Shown here: one piece after another, positions 1 to 11,991 of the stretch
How positions within the stretch are numbered: the first letter of the stretch is position 1
Layout of the letters: the number at the start of each line of letters is the position of its first letter
Assembly (NCBI RefSeq): GCF_907164915.1
Contig: NC_061865.1
Coordinates: forward strand, 56,750,587-56,814,586
Length of the DNA: 64,000 nucleotides
Source of the DNA: Impatiens glandulifera
Taxonomy: Eukaryota; Streptophyta; Magnoliopsida; Ericales; Balsaminaceae
Reading direction: 5' to 3'
Notes under the pieces: model-generated
Database searches by the model: none
Told to the model about the DNA's origin: nothing
What the model saw: only the letters and a program-made list of their open reading frames with translations
Program-made: the position numbers and the translations under genes

Positions 1-229
1 CAAAAAGTTAACTTTTAAGTGTCAATGATCTTACCTAAAAACGCTCCGATTTATAAGGGTTTCGACTAGACATCCCTTACTAAACCCGGGTCCAAAAAAA
101 TAATAATAATTTACTCTTCTGCAAAGACATGCTGCTTCTTCTTCGAGCTCTCTGGCTAGAGTAAAAAAAGTTATTTACAGTCTCTTATCTTACAGATGAA
201 TGTTCTTCATTCTTTTCCAGTTTATATAT

Positions 230-2165
230 CTAATCAAGATCCTGATTGAGCTTTTGCTGCTCAAGTTTCATGATCAATGCTTTCTTTTCATCCTCCCCCA
301 AGGCATTGAATATGAAAACCGACTTGTCTCCAATATCGTCCTGGAAAACCGAGGCAATGATTGAAAAATATACAAAATTTTAAATGAATTCATAAACAAA
401 ACTTACCTTAATTGGTTGAGTAAATTTCCTCCCAGCAAAGATAACAAATAGAACCATCCAAACACCCAAAAGAGTTCCCTTGACTCCATCATCCATCAAA
501 CCAGTCTATTTGTTCAGACCAAATGAAACGATTTTCAGGTTAACAATGGAGAAATAAAGTATATAGTGATCACCATCGATGAATAATATTGTGTATCATT
601 GCATTCAAAGAGAGGATACCAGGTGGCCCAAAAGGAGAGAAGGGATCACAAAAGTCAGGATTCCAGCTTCCAATTTCCCATAGCACAGGCCTGTGTTTCA
701 ATAATGTATAGAAAAGATGAAATAGAAATTTTATTATGAAAATCGTTCTACATAATGTAACGGTATCCTAGACATGTAAGATTCCTCTTTTACATGTTGA
801 TACGAGGTATTACATTACATTCTTCATATCTTCGTATTTGAGAATTGTAGGATCTGTTGATATCAACTCAAACTATTCAAACTTCAAAGTACAGATTCAT
901 TTGTAGCCTAAAATGACCATCAAAGCAATACCAGATTAGATATGAACCTATTTCGATGTAGCCCTTATCACAAATCAATTACTTCATCAATCACAATACC
1001 AAAATTACCCTTAATTCAAACAAGCTTCAAGATGCATATGTAGATACAAGTACTGTGATTTTATACACTGTAGTGTTGCCAATCTAACCCCACTTAGTTA
1101 ATCAGCATTAGTTGAAACAGAAAAATACACTAGAGAACTAATAGCCATTTCCGAATAGCAGGTGTCAAATATGGAAGCAAAATAGAATTACCTTCCTTGA
1201 AGACAAGTCCAGTCAAAGATGCAAAAAGAGGACCAACGAACCAGACTGCAGTTGGGTTATCAACAACATACTCTGCTAAACTCTTACCAGCTGGTTGAGC
1301 TAAGCATATATATGCTGCAAAAGATCCTAATGCACCAAGTCCCCACAACGCTTGAAGAGTGCGTTTAATCTCAGTTACATAGATGTGAATCAAAAACAAG
1401 GATAATCCTAATCCACCAGCTCCAATAACATAAAGAATATCGATATTTTGCTTTATTAAGCCACTCAAAGCATTATCATCACGAAAAAAAGTTGACGAAG
1501 CAGCAATAACAAATGATGCAGCAGCTGTCACTAGCCCCGATCTATAAGATATTACCTGTTAGAACAAATTTAGACTAGTGTTAGTCAGCAGCACAATAAT
1601 TGTAATGTAACTTTACATTCAATAGAGATTAGGTCAAGTAAAATTTTCATCCTTGATCGATTTGTTCTTCTTCCTGTTCATATATGTTAAAGTAATATCT
1701 CAACAACAAGAACAGACTAAGCTCTGTCAGGTTCTGTTAATTCTACATGCGATTAGATTCGAATTCAGCCACTCCGATTCCAAAAGTTCAATAATACTAA
1801 TCAATCAATCAATCAATCAATTCTCTTACGAAATCGGAAGAACAGTAGATAAATAATACCTCGCGAACGTCAGCAGAGTCGATAGACCAAGGGCCGTAGA
1901 ATCCAGGATAAACGACGGAGGTAGAAGATTCTGTCGAGGTTTCACCGGCGGAAGCTTGACACCTGATGGATCCATTACTATATGCGGTTGAAACCCTAGG
2001 GGATAAGACTATGCCGGTTCTAGTACGAGCGGATGAAGATGGATAAGATTTGAGAAAAGCAATTGATGCGAGCTGGGAAGATGATTTGTGGAGGAAGTTG
2101 GGGAAAACGAAGGAAGAAGTAGCGGTTATTGAAGCAGGAGATTGTAGAATTGCGGCCATGGCCAT
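230..2165 (-). CDS. Plastid-targeted multi-pass membrane protein, DUF2301-like
   Basis: Five exons, all with GT-AG borders and continuous frame: 2165-1860, 1555-1192, 690-620, 505-407 and 340-230 (stop TAG). Together they give 951 nt, or 316 residues. The N-terminus (about residues 1-75) is rich in Ser/Ala/Thr with few acidic residues, as in chloroplast transit peptides. The mature part begins near the motif YPGFYGPWSIDSADV (about 85-100) and is followed by YRSGL. About six hydrophobic segments follow (roughly 109-126, 140-162, 171-189, 203-221, 229-247, 256-271), then a charged tail rich in Lys/Glu/Gln. The GPW-x-I-x-x-x-D start plus YRxGL and multiple membrane spans resemble the cyanobacterial/plastid DUF2301 integral membrane family, from memory. 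The reaction or substrate is unknown to me. Location is probably a plastid membrane. The first ATG (of ATGGCCATGGCC) was chosen because it opens the transit peptide. Exon 2 is the source of the repeat array at 4.07-5.77 kb. Confidence 0.75.
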
Positions 2166-4071
2166 GGCGGAAGGAAGAAGGTAAGTTAGTTTAATATTTC
2201 TATGTTACAGTTCTTTCAAATAAGTAATAAATATCAACTAGCTTATTTGAAAAATGTGATTTTGTTATACTGAATGTCACTTTCACAATTCATTAAAAAT
2301 TTCTTTCACTTAGAAATTAATAAAATATTAGTTGGTATGTCTGGATTTATATTTTAATAAAATATTATTGTAAAAGTTTCATAGACACTTTGAAATTAAT
2401 TATGAGAATAAAGGAATTGGTATTTTAAATTAATTAAAAATAATTAATAAAAAATTATTTATTTAACGAAAGAGTCACTCATTATTTTTTAATTTAAAAT
2501 TAATAAAATTATACTTCTATGTACATATATTTTGATTAGAGATTCTTTTAATTTTGGTGTTGGATGATATTTGAGAAAATATTTTCACACTATATACTTC
2601 GTATTTGTAAAAGAATGATTTCTACTTTATAAAATTTTGTCTTTTGAAAATTGATTTATTGTTTTATTTAACCAATTATTCTTACTTTTAAAACTATAGA
2701 ATAATATTTAAATGTTAATACATTAGATTGATTTCGACGATTGATAAAGAAAATACATTAAACATATCAGTTTAAGGCATTAGAATTTAAAAATAAATCT
2801 CAAACAGGCCTTTAAAAAAATATTTTATATAAAATTATTTTTAAAATATTTTGAAATTATTTTCTATTTTTTCAGATTTTTAGAAAATGATTTAGGGCTC
2901 CAAAATTTAAAATTTTAACCAAACAGGCTTTAGGACTGGTCTTTTCGATCTAGGGCGATGTTTTCCTAATTCTGGGCTAAAACCATGTCGAAATGCGGGA
3001 GTCTCTCGGTCGGGGGCGGGAAGCTCTCGACAAGGTGCGGGAGACTTTCAATCTTGGACTAAGGATTCTCGGTCGTATGCGAGAAACTCTAACAAATAAA
3101 GAATAAAATAATGAATGTATATAGTGAAGAAAATAATATTCATTATAGATAATTGAAGCTGCTTAACTCAGTTAATTCTAGATTCGTCTCGGTGTTCATC
3201 TACTCATTTTCTCTATATATCTACAAATGTTTCACTCAATATGGAAAATCTGATTTAAAAAATACATGGAAACAAAATAGCTGATATTCAAAAAAAAAAG
3301 TAGAGGTGGTAAAAGAAATTGTCATAATAGCTGATTTATTGTAAAAGAAGAAGGGGTGAAATCGTCATAATAGCTGATTTATTGTAAAAGAAAAAGAAGA
3401 AAAGAGAGTCGATAGAGGGTTAGAGAAGGAACAAATAGTACATATGATTATAAATGTAAATAGCTTGCGATGAAACTTTCGACGAAAACTAACATCGCCA
3501 ATTTCGTAGAAATATTTTTGAAATTTCTGACACGATTAAAATGTCTGAAGAAATCAAAATACGTCGAAATTTATATCGAAAGTTAATAGGGAAATTCCCG
3601 TGAATTTTTTGACATTTGTTTACTTTCTATATTATTGTTAAATTTCTTTATTTTTTTCTTCGTTTATTTTCTTTTTTTTATATTTATTAATTTTGTCTCA
3701 AATTATGTGGGTAAAACCGCAAAATCAAATTATGTGGATAAAATCGTCGAAAAATTCTAACATGACAATGGCGTCTTTTTTTGTGTAACGTAAGGAGACC
3801 CCTAATCTCCTTTTATTTAATTATTTTTTAGTTGAAATATAAAATTAGATATTATTACTATTATTATTATTATATATATATATATATATATATAGTAAAA
3901 GAATATGTTAAGTAAATTGGTAAGTATATTATTAAAAGCTATATTAATAATTTAAATATTATTAAACCATAAATGAAAATAGAATTGAATTTAACCTACC
4001 ACTCTTTCATTCACCATATTTGGTTGGTATATTTATAAATCATGTGGTTTGGATTGTGTTGTATTTCACAT
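2166..4071. other. AT-rich intergenic stretch
   Basis: No coding region found. It holds the upstream region of the DUF2301-like gene, homopolymer runs, a short TA run at about 3872-3893, and a 29-bp direct repeat (3321-3349 and 3364-3392, beginning GTCATAATAGCTG). A GC-richer island at about 2800-3090 is listed separately. Confidence 0.6.
2795..3095 (-). repeat. Fragment of the CCGAGAG repeat family, inverted
   Basis: Read on the minus strand, this segment contains CCGACCGAGAGAC-like words, then CCTGTTTGGTT, then ATCATTTTCTAAAAATCT. The same order occurs on the plus strand at about 34200-34440. It is therefore a short, diverged copy of the element whose larger copy sits near 33.8 kb. No coding capacity is visible. 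Confidence 0.5.
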
Positions 4072-4515
4072 ATACTTTTGGAATTGGAATGGCTGAATTC
4101 GAATCTATTCGCATATATATATATATATTCTGCAATGGAGAGAATTAACAGAACCTGACAGCTTAGTTTGTTATGAACAGGAAGAAGAACAAATTGATCA
4201 AGGATGAAAAATTTACTTGACCTAATCTCTATTGAATGTAAAGTTACATTACAATTATTGTGTTGCTGACTAACAATAGTTTAAATTTGTTCTAACAGGT
4301 AATATCTTATAGATCGGGGCTAGTGACGGTTGCTGCATCATTTGTTATTGCTGCTTCATCGAACTTTTTATCGATAATATCGATATTCTTTATGTTATCG
4401 AAGCTCATGGATTTGGATTACCCTTGTTATTGATTCACATCTACTTAACTGAGATTAAACGTGTTCTTCAAGCATTGTGAGCACTTGGTGCGTTAGGATC
4501 TTTTGCAGCATATAT
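4072..4515 (+). pseudogene. Partial copy of DUF2301-like gene (intron 1 and exon 2)
   Basis: The plus strand here matches the minus strand of 1750-1290. It contains the beginning of intron 1 (GGCTGAATTCGAATCTA), the intron end with its acceptor TTCTAACAG, and exon 2 as far as TTTTGCAGCATATATAT. The copy has lost part of exon 2 (the stretch just after CTTCATCGAAC) and has TGA where the parent reads TGGGGAC. It has no exon 1 and cannot encode the protein. It lies about 2 kb upstream of the parent gene, in opposite orientation, so it arose by local inverted duplication of genomic DNA (intron retained, not retroposed). Confidence 0.8.
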
Positions 4516-5770
4516 ATATATGGAAGTTAAATTGCACAATTCAAGAGTCCTAGATATGGATTAATGGGAAGTGGATTAAACGCCCTCTTCAAGCGTTGTG
4601 GGCACTTGGTGCGTTAGGATCTTTTGCAGCATATATATAGAGGTTTAATCGCATGATTCAAGAGTCCTCGATAGTGACTGATGGAAAGTGGATTAAACGC
4701 ACTTTTCAAGTGTTGTGAGCACTTAGTGCATTAGGATCTTTTGCAGCATATATATGAAAGTTTAATCGGACAATTCAAGAGTCCTCGATAGGAACTAATG
4801 GGAAGTGAATTAAATGCGCTCTTCAAGAATTGTGGGCACTTGGTGTGCTAGGGACAATCTTTTGCAGCAGGGTGCCAATTTGGATCAGTTTCAGGTTGGC
4901 AGGTTAACGAATTGAACGATATTCCTGAACCTGACCTATTTAGTAATTCGGGTCAAAATCTATAACTTTAACCTGACATGTTTATTTGTGATTGACTCGA
5001 ACTTAACCCATTTGACCTGATTTACCTAACTCAACTCGAACCAAACATGATGTAATTCATATCTTTATTTCAAATTAAAATGACATTAACACAAAACAAA
5101 AATAAAGCTAAATAAAAAATCCACCTATACAAAAATTTACAAAAAAAATTAGTGAGTTAATAAGAAAGAATAACATAAAACTCAAGAAAAGAAACTTGTA
5201 AACGAGTTATCGGGTCTAGGGTCATTTTAGGACGACCCAATTTTGATCTGTTTATTAATCAGGTTCAACATGTCGACCTGATTTTGACTTGAACAAAAAA
5301 ATACATGACCCTAATCGGATTTTTTCGTGTTTGGTCCGGGTCGTGTTTTCGTGTCGGTCCAAAATTACCGCCCTAATATATATGGTAGTTTAATCGGACA
5401 ATTATAGAATCCTCGATAGGGACTAATGGGAAGTAGATTAGGATTATCCTTGTTATTGATTCAGAACCACGTAACTGAGATTAAACGCTCTCTTCAAGCA
5501 TTTTTGGCACTTGGTGTGTAAAAGGGACGATATTTTGCAACATATATATATGGAAGTTTAATGGAACAATTCAAGAGTCTTTAATGGGGACTAATGGGGA
5601 GTGGATTAGGATTATCTTTGCTATTGATTCACATATACGTAACTAGAACTAGATTAAACGTGTTCTTCAAGCATTGTGGGCACTTGTAGCGTTAAGGACA
5701 ATCTTTTGCAGCATATATATGGAAGTTTAATCGAACAATTCAAGAGTCGTCGATAGAGACTAATGGAAGC
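4453..5770 (+). repeat. Tandem array of a DUF2301 exon-2 fragment
   Basis: Six units begin with GATTAAACG or a close variant at 4453, 4574, 4691, 4807, 5479 and 5652. Each carries about 60 bp from exon 2 (through CTTCAAGC, GCACTTGGTG, TTTTGCAGCATATAT) plus about 55 bp of spacer (words AATTCAAGAGTCCTCGATAG and ACTAATGGGAAGTG). The first spacings are 121, 117 and 116 bp. The last two units also include the preceding exon sequence (TTAGGATTATCCTTG). Units are diverged and non-coding. Confidence 0.8.
4869..5375. mobile_element. Non-autonomous hAT-like element inside the array
   Basis: About 507 bp that splits a repeat unit exactly between TTTTGCAGC and ATATATATGG. The ends are imperfect inverted repeats (start AGGGTGCCAATTTGG, end CCAAAATTACCGCCCT). 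The subterminal regions are rich in ACCTGA/TCGGGTC words, typical of plant hAT MITEs. There is no coding sequence. A clean 8-bp target duplication is not visible, which lowers confidence. Confidence 0.45.
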
Positions 5771-5851
5771 TTCCCTCCATAGACATGAGGAAGTTGGTTC
5801 TTATCAACGTTATCGTGCAAAGTAGATTTTAGCTTTTCTTCGACAAACACT

Positions 5852-6370
5852 TGTTAGATTTCTTGGACTAATATATATAAATAATGTGTTTGGGCTATTG
5901 TTTATTCAGAACCCAATTGATAAAGTGATCCACTAAAGTATTTTGGTTATTGGGCTAAGTCATGTTTGGTTATTAGTATGGTACAGTTTATTATGTGTAG
6001 AAACCAAATATTTATTTAATATTTATGATGGATTAAATAATAAATAAATAACAATATAAATAGGGTTGTGGTCCCCGATTTATAGATATCAGTTTCATTT
6101 CTCATAACCTCCATCGTTAGAGAGAAGCAAGAGAGACGGTCTATAGAAGTTAGAGAGAAGCAAGAGAGACGGTCTATAGAATTGGAAGATCCAACCTGTG
6201 GTCAGGTACGCTTCCGCTTAATTTATCATATCGACTTATTAACATAGAGAATCATTAATCTTGTTTTGTCTAGTTAAACACTAATATAATGTTAAAGATT
6301 ATAGATCATTACTAAAGAAAACTATTAGATAATCTGAACTAAAACAAGATAAGAATAAATATATCTAACA
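5852..6370 (+). repeat. 5' LTR of copia element 1
   Basis: 519 bp. It contains a TATA-like ATATAAATAGG near 6053-6063 that probably marks the element's promoter. A perfect 33-bp tandem duplication (6116-6148 and 6149-6181, beginning GTTAGAGAGAAG) lies in the probable R/U5 part. It is 108 bp longer than the 3' LTR. Confidence 0.9.
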
Positions 6371-6372
6371 AA

Positions 6373-6384
6373 TGGTATCAGAGC
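6373..6384 (+). other. Primer binding site of copia element 1
   Basis: TGGTATCAGAGC follows the 5' LTR after two bases. This is the standard complement to the initiator tRNA-Met 3' end used by plant copia elements. Confidence 0.9.
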
Positions 6385-6801
6385 AAAATTTCTATGTTGA
6401 TCTGTTGATGTTAAAATTATGATATGAATACATTTTTGATCTGTTAATACTAAGATTGTGATATGAAGAAATCGTTGATTCGTTGATCTTAAGATTATGT
6501 TAGGAAGAAATTGTTGATTTGTTGATTTGTTGATCTTAAGATTCTGTTATGAAGAAATTATTAATCTTTTAATATTAAGATTATGAAGAAATCACGATTG
6601 AGTTCCTAGTTTACTTCCTTTGTTATTAATAAAATAAAGTAAATAAGACTAAGTATTATTATTATTATTATGTTATTTATATATTTATTATTTAAATATA
6701 TATATGGAATTTGAAAAGGTTCAAACTTTTATTTATTATTTATTTTATTATAATAAATAAAGTAAACAAATAAAGATTAAAGTTATTATATATTTATTGT
6801 T

Positions 6802-6803
<2 letters not shown>

Positions 6804-6868
<65 letters not shown>
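6804..6868. repeat. (TA)n microsatellite
   Basis: About 65 bp of uninterrupted TA in the untranslated leader of copia element 1, between primer site and gag. Confidence 0.95.
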
Positions 6869-6870
<2 letters not shown>

Positions 6871-7494
6871 AATCTGAAAAGTCATCAAATAAATAATTTT
6901 AAATTTATTTTTACAACTGTTGTTATATATATAATATTAAATATATATTTTATATTTACATTAAATATGTAAGTGACAATTATTTTTTTTTCTCATATAT
7001 TTTATATTGATTATTAAAAATATAACATATCATTAAAGAACTTTTAATTATTTTTGATGATATAAAGTTAAACCACACCAAAAGGTTATTAGAAATTAAA
7101 GAATTAAAATTATATTAAGATTGAAGGAGTTTATTATTATTAAAAAATTAATTAAAACAACATGTTATCAAAGTATTCTCTTGTGAAGATTAATTTGTTA
7201 AGAATTTTAAATGATAGTATATACTTTTAATTCATGCAGATATTGTATCGGCCCAAAGGAAGATCAATATTGTTGGGCCGATTAAATATATATGTAATGA
7301 TAAATATGTGACAAATATTTGATATTTTTGTGAACAATATTTCGGTCCAAAGATAGATTTATTGTTTGACATAATTTATTGTCAATATTTGATCATAACA
7401 CTAAATTATCATTTACAAGTTAAGATTTATGTCAAAAGACTAACTTTTAACGTTGTGCCAGATAGATTATTTTTTTTGATGGACAAATCTTAAT

Positions 7495-8457
7495 ATGAAT
7501 GCTAATTGTATTTGGATAAAATATGTGTTTATGATTTCAGTTAATGCTTCCGCTTTTTCAATATCTGCCAATGTTAGTTCAATTCCTATACTGAATAGAA
7601 ACAACTTTAAGGACTGGAAAGAAAATGTTCTGATTATCCTCGGTTGTATGAATCTAGACCTTGCGCTTCGGATTGATCGTCCCACTATTACAGATGAGGG
7701 TACACTTGATGAAAAACGGGACCTTGAAAAGTGGGATAGATCAAATCGCATGTGTTTAATGATTATCAAGCGAGGAATTCCAGAAACATTTAGGGGTGAT
7801 ATCTTTGAAGTTACTGATGCTAAGGAATTCATTGAGGAAATTGAGAAACGTTTTGCAAAAAACGATAAGGCTGAAACTAGCACGCTTCTAGCGAGCCTAA
7901 CCTCAATGAAATATAAAGGAAAAGGAAATATAAGGGAGTACATTATGAAAATGTCTCACATTGCTTCAAAACTAAAAGCACTAAAGTTAGAGCTTTATGA
8001 TGAACTGCTCGTGCATTTAGTTTTGATCTCTCTTCTTGCACAATTTAACTAGTTTAAGGTAAGTTATAACTGTTAGAAGGAGAAATGGACTCTTAATGAG
8101 CTCATTTCATATTGTGTGCAAGAGGAAGAGAGATTGAAGCAAGATCAGACTGAAAGTGCTCATCTGGCTTTGAAAAATAACTTCAGGGATAAAATAAATA
8201 AAAGGAAGAACCCTAAAGAAGTTGTTGGTGGTCCCTCACAAAAGAAACAACAAACTAAAGAAAATGAGGAATTTAGTTGTTTCTTTTGTCGACAATCCAC
8301 ACACATGAAGAGGGACTGCACCAAATATCACGCGTGGCGTGTAAAGAAATGTGACATTCTTACTTTAGTTTGCTCTGAGGTTAATTTAACTTCAGTACCG
8401 ATTAACACTTGGTGGGTAGATTCTGGTGTTACTACTCACATTCGTGTTTCTATGTAG
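7495..8457 (+). pseudogene. Copia 1 gag and protease start, broken
   Basis: The gag region shows the usual plant copia UBN2-type core (FKDWKENVL near the start, then ...REYIMKMSHIASKLKAL). An in-frame TAG at 8050-8052 is followed by a second stop about 20 bases later, after which the frame reopens. A CCHC zinc knuckle is present (C-x2-C-x4-H-x4-C) near 8278-8320, without the usual Gly before His. The protease motif WWVDSGVTTHI follows at about 8412-8445 and a TAG soon ends the frame (8455-8457). The remaining protease is out of frame. Function in a live element: capsid and polyprotein processing; here inactive. Confidence 0.85.
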
Positions 8458-8576
8458 GGTTGCCTGAGCTGTCGAAAGCCAAGTAATGATGAAAGATTCA
8501 TATTTGTGGGCGATGGCAATTAGTTGAAGTTGAGGCTATTGGGAACTTTAGATTATTATTAAGAACTGATTCTTAT

Positions 8577-11500
8577 TTGGATTTGAAAGACACTTTTATT
8601 GTACTGTCATTTAGACGGAATTTGGTTTCTGTTTCTGTTTTGGACAAATTTGATTTTTATTGTTCATTTGGGAATAGTCGATTTAGTCTTTCTTTAAATT
8701 CAAGTATTATTGCAACTGGTTCTTTGTCGGTTTATGATAATCTATATTTACTTGATACGGTTGCCTCATATAATGAAACTTTGCATACAAGTACACGCGA
8801 TACTAAAAGAAAATTAACAATTGAGAATTCTGCATCAATTTGGCATAAGCGTTTAGGTCATATATCTAAACACAAAATTGAAAGACTTGTAAGTGATGGA
8901 ATTCTTGATTACCTTGATTTTTCCAATTTTGAGGTTTGTGTTGGATGTATTAAGGGAAAACAAACAAATGTAAGAAAATTGGGTGCCAATAGAACTACAA
9001 ACGTGTTAGAACTCATACATATTGATATATGTGGGCCATTCCCTACGACCTCTTAGAATGGTCAACGATATTTTATTTTGTTCATAGACGATTATTCAAG
9101 ATATGGCTACCTTTATCTAATTAGTGAGAAGTCCCAAGCACTGGACGTGTTTAAGTCATACAAAGCTGAAGTAGAAAATCAGTTTGGTAAAAGAATAAAA
9201 TCTGTCAGATTTAACCGTGGTGGTGAATACTATGGTCGATATGATGGATCCGGAGAACAACGTCTAGGACCATTTGCTAAATTCCTAGAGGAATGTGGAA
9301 TTGTACCTCAATACACTATGCCAGGTTCTCCTCGCATGAATGGTGTATTTGAGAGACGAAATATAACTCTTAAAGATATGGTAAGAAGCATGATTTCTCA
9401 TTCTATTTTACCGGAATCTCTCTGGGGAGAAGCAATAAAGACTGCAGCATATATTCTCAATAGAGTTCCAACTAAAGCAACAACTAAAACTCCTTATGAA
9501 CTTTGGACCGGTAAAAAACCAGTCCTAAAGCATTTTCATATTTGGGGATGTCCAGTAGAAGCAAGGCCTTATAAGCCAAATGAAAAGAAATTGGACTCCA
9601 AAAATAATTAGTTGTTACTTTATTGGATATTATAAGAAATCAAGGGGTTATAAGTTTTTTGTTCCCACGAACAAAACTATTTTTGAGACGGGAAATGCGG
9701 TGTTATTTGAAAATATTGAGTTTGAGGGAAGAAATACTAAAGAATTTGTATTTGAAGAGGAATTTGTTCAAATTACTATAATTGCTACTAATGATAATCA
9801 TGAATTTATTTATGATATTAATCAAGAAGCAATTCCAGAACTTCAAGACATTAATACAAATCTTCCTATTGAAAATGATGTAAACATTCCTAAAGAACAA
9901 ACTCAACAACCTCAAGAACAAATGTCATTACGGAGATCCACAAGAGAAAGGAGAAATGCTATTTCAGATGACTATATTGTATTTCTCCAAGAACATGATG
10001 ATAGCATTGAAATGATGGAAGATGATCCTATCAACTTACATCAAGCGATGCATAGATTCAATTCTCATAAATGGATTATTGCCATGAATGAAGAAATTAA
10101 GTCCATGAAAGACAATGACGTTTGGGATCTAGTCTCATCACCTGAAGGTGCGAAATCTATTGGTTGTAAATGGATATTTAAAACCAAAAGGAATTCAAAG
10201 GGTGATGGAGAAAGATATAAGGCACGTGTTGTTGCAAAAGGTTTCACTCAGAGAGAAGGTGCTGATTTTACAGAAAGCTTTTCCCCTATTTCGACAGAAG
10301 ACTCTTTTAGAACGATCATGGCATTAGTGACACATTTTAATCTTGAGCTGCACCAAATGGATGTTAAGACTGCGTTTCTGAATGACAACATTGATGAAAC
10401 AATTTTTATGAACCAACTAGAAAATTTTGTGGTGGGAGAACCAAACAAAATGGTTTGTAAACTAAAGAAATCCATATATGGTCTCAAGAAAGCTTCTCGT
10501 CAATGGTATCACAAATTTCATAAAATTATTACCTCATTTGATTTTGAGAGTAATGTAATTGATGATTGTGTATACCACAAGTTATGTGGGAGCAGACATA
10601 TTTTTTCTGATTTTATATGTTGATGATATATTGCTCGCTAGCAATGATACATGCTTACTACACGAAACTAAAAGATTCCTTTTAACTAAGTTTGAAATGA
10701 AAGATCTTGGTGATGCCTCTTTTGTATTAGGAATTCAGATACATCGAGACCGTTCTCAAGGTATACTTGGATTGTCACAAAAGAGCTACATTGAAAATGT
10801 ACTAAAGAGATATGGCATGCAGGAATGTAAATCAAGAATTACCCCCGTTGTTAAAGGAGACAAATTTTGTCTTCAACAATGTCCTAAGAATGATCTTGAA
10901 GTTAAAGAAATGCAAAAAATCTCTTATGCATCTGCAATAGGGAGTTTGATGTATGCACAAGTTTGTACTCGACCAGATTTGGAATACATTGTCGGAATGT
11001 TGGGCAGATATCTGAGTAACCCTGGTATGGATCATTGGATAGAAGTCAAGCGGGTTATGTGGTATTTAAAAAGAACTAAAGACTTCATGCTCACATATAA
11101 GAAATCAGACCAATTGGAGATCGTTGGATATTCAGACTCGGATTTTGCTGGATGCCAAGACAGTCGGGGATCCACTTCAGGTTATATCTTCATGCTTGCT
11201 GGAGGAGCAATCTCATGGAAGAGTGTTAAACAAACACTCATAGCTTCCTCTACTATGGCCGCTGAATTTATAGCATGTCATGAGACATCTAATCATGGAA
11301 TGTGGTTGCGGAATTTTGTCATTGGACTGAAAATTGTGGAAGGAATTGAAAGAATATTAAAATTATTTTGTGACAATAAATCAGCAGTCATGTATTCAAA
11401 CAACAATAGGAGTTCAACCAAGTCAAAACACATTGACATCAAATTCCTAGTTGTTAAAGAAAGAGTTTAGAGTGGTCATTTATATATAGAATATATTGGT

Positions 11501-11609
11501 ACAAACTCTATGATTGCGGATCCGTTAACTAAGAGACTACCACCTAAGGTCTTTTTGGAGCATACTGCTCGAATGGGTGTTATGTCATTTAAAGATATTC
11601 AGTTTTAGT
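8577..11609 (+). pseudogene. Copia 1 integrase, reverse transcriptase and RNase H, broken
   Basis: Order: GAG-pre-integrase (HKRLGHIS, then CVGCIKGKQ), integrase core (IDICGPFP, the GGEYY block, MNGVFERRN), reverse transcriptase (WIFKTK, MDVKTAFLN, YGLKKASRQWY, YVDDILLAS) and RNase H (SDSDFAGCQDSRGSTSG, then STMAAEF and CDNKSA). Breaks: a TAG at 9054-9056 and frame shifts near 9600 and near 10610, just before the YVDD motif. A stop at 11468-11470 precedes the last coding block (ADPLTKRL near 11519). The second acidic residue of the integrase triad reads Asn (RFNRGGEY in place of the usual Asp before RGGEY). The reverse transcriptase YVDD itself is intact. Confidence 0.9.
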
Positions 11610-11978
11610 GGGAGTTTGCTTCTATATATATGTAATCCAGACTTATTGATTACTGCAGTTTATGGATGATAAAGAATTTTTTGTTACACTTTGTTTTCTT
11701 GAAAACTTTGATCTCATTAGGGACCAGTTAGAAGTTGACATGATTCATGATTATATTAGATGTCATTTCTATACTACACATCCATACTATGATCTATGTC
11801 ATTTAGTTATACTGATATTCGTGATCATTGGTGGGTTGAATTACGAACTAATGTAATTAAAACCTCTTTGGTCCAATGTTTATATAATTAATGGACGAGA
11901 TTGATTTAGAGTGACTTTAAATTATGATAGCTACATTATTTGCGCATAAAGATGAACACGTTTAATTACATATATTGT

Positions 11979-11991
11979 CCAAGTGGGAGAT
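11979..11991 (+). other. Polypurine tract of copia element 1
   Basis: CCAAGTGGGAGAT directly precedes the 3' LTR, the usual plus-strand priming tract of plant copia elements (AAGTGGGAGA then LTR). Confidence 0.85.

Noticed and set aside
1653..1856. Plus-strand open frame of 67 codons
   Set aside because: It lies within intron 1 of the DUF2301-like gene, on the other strand.
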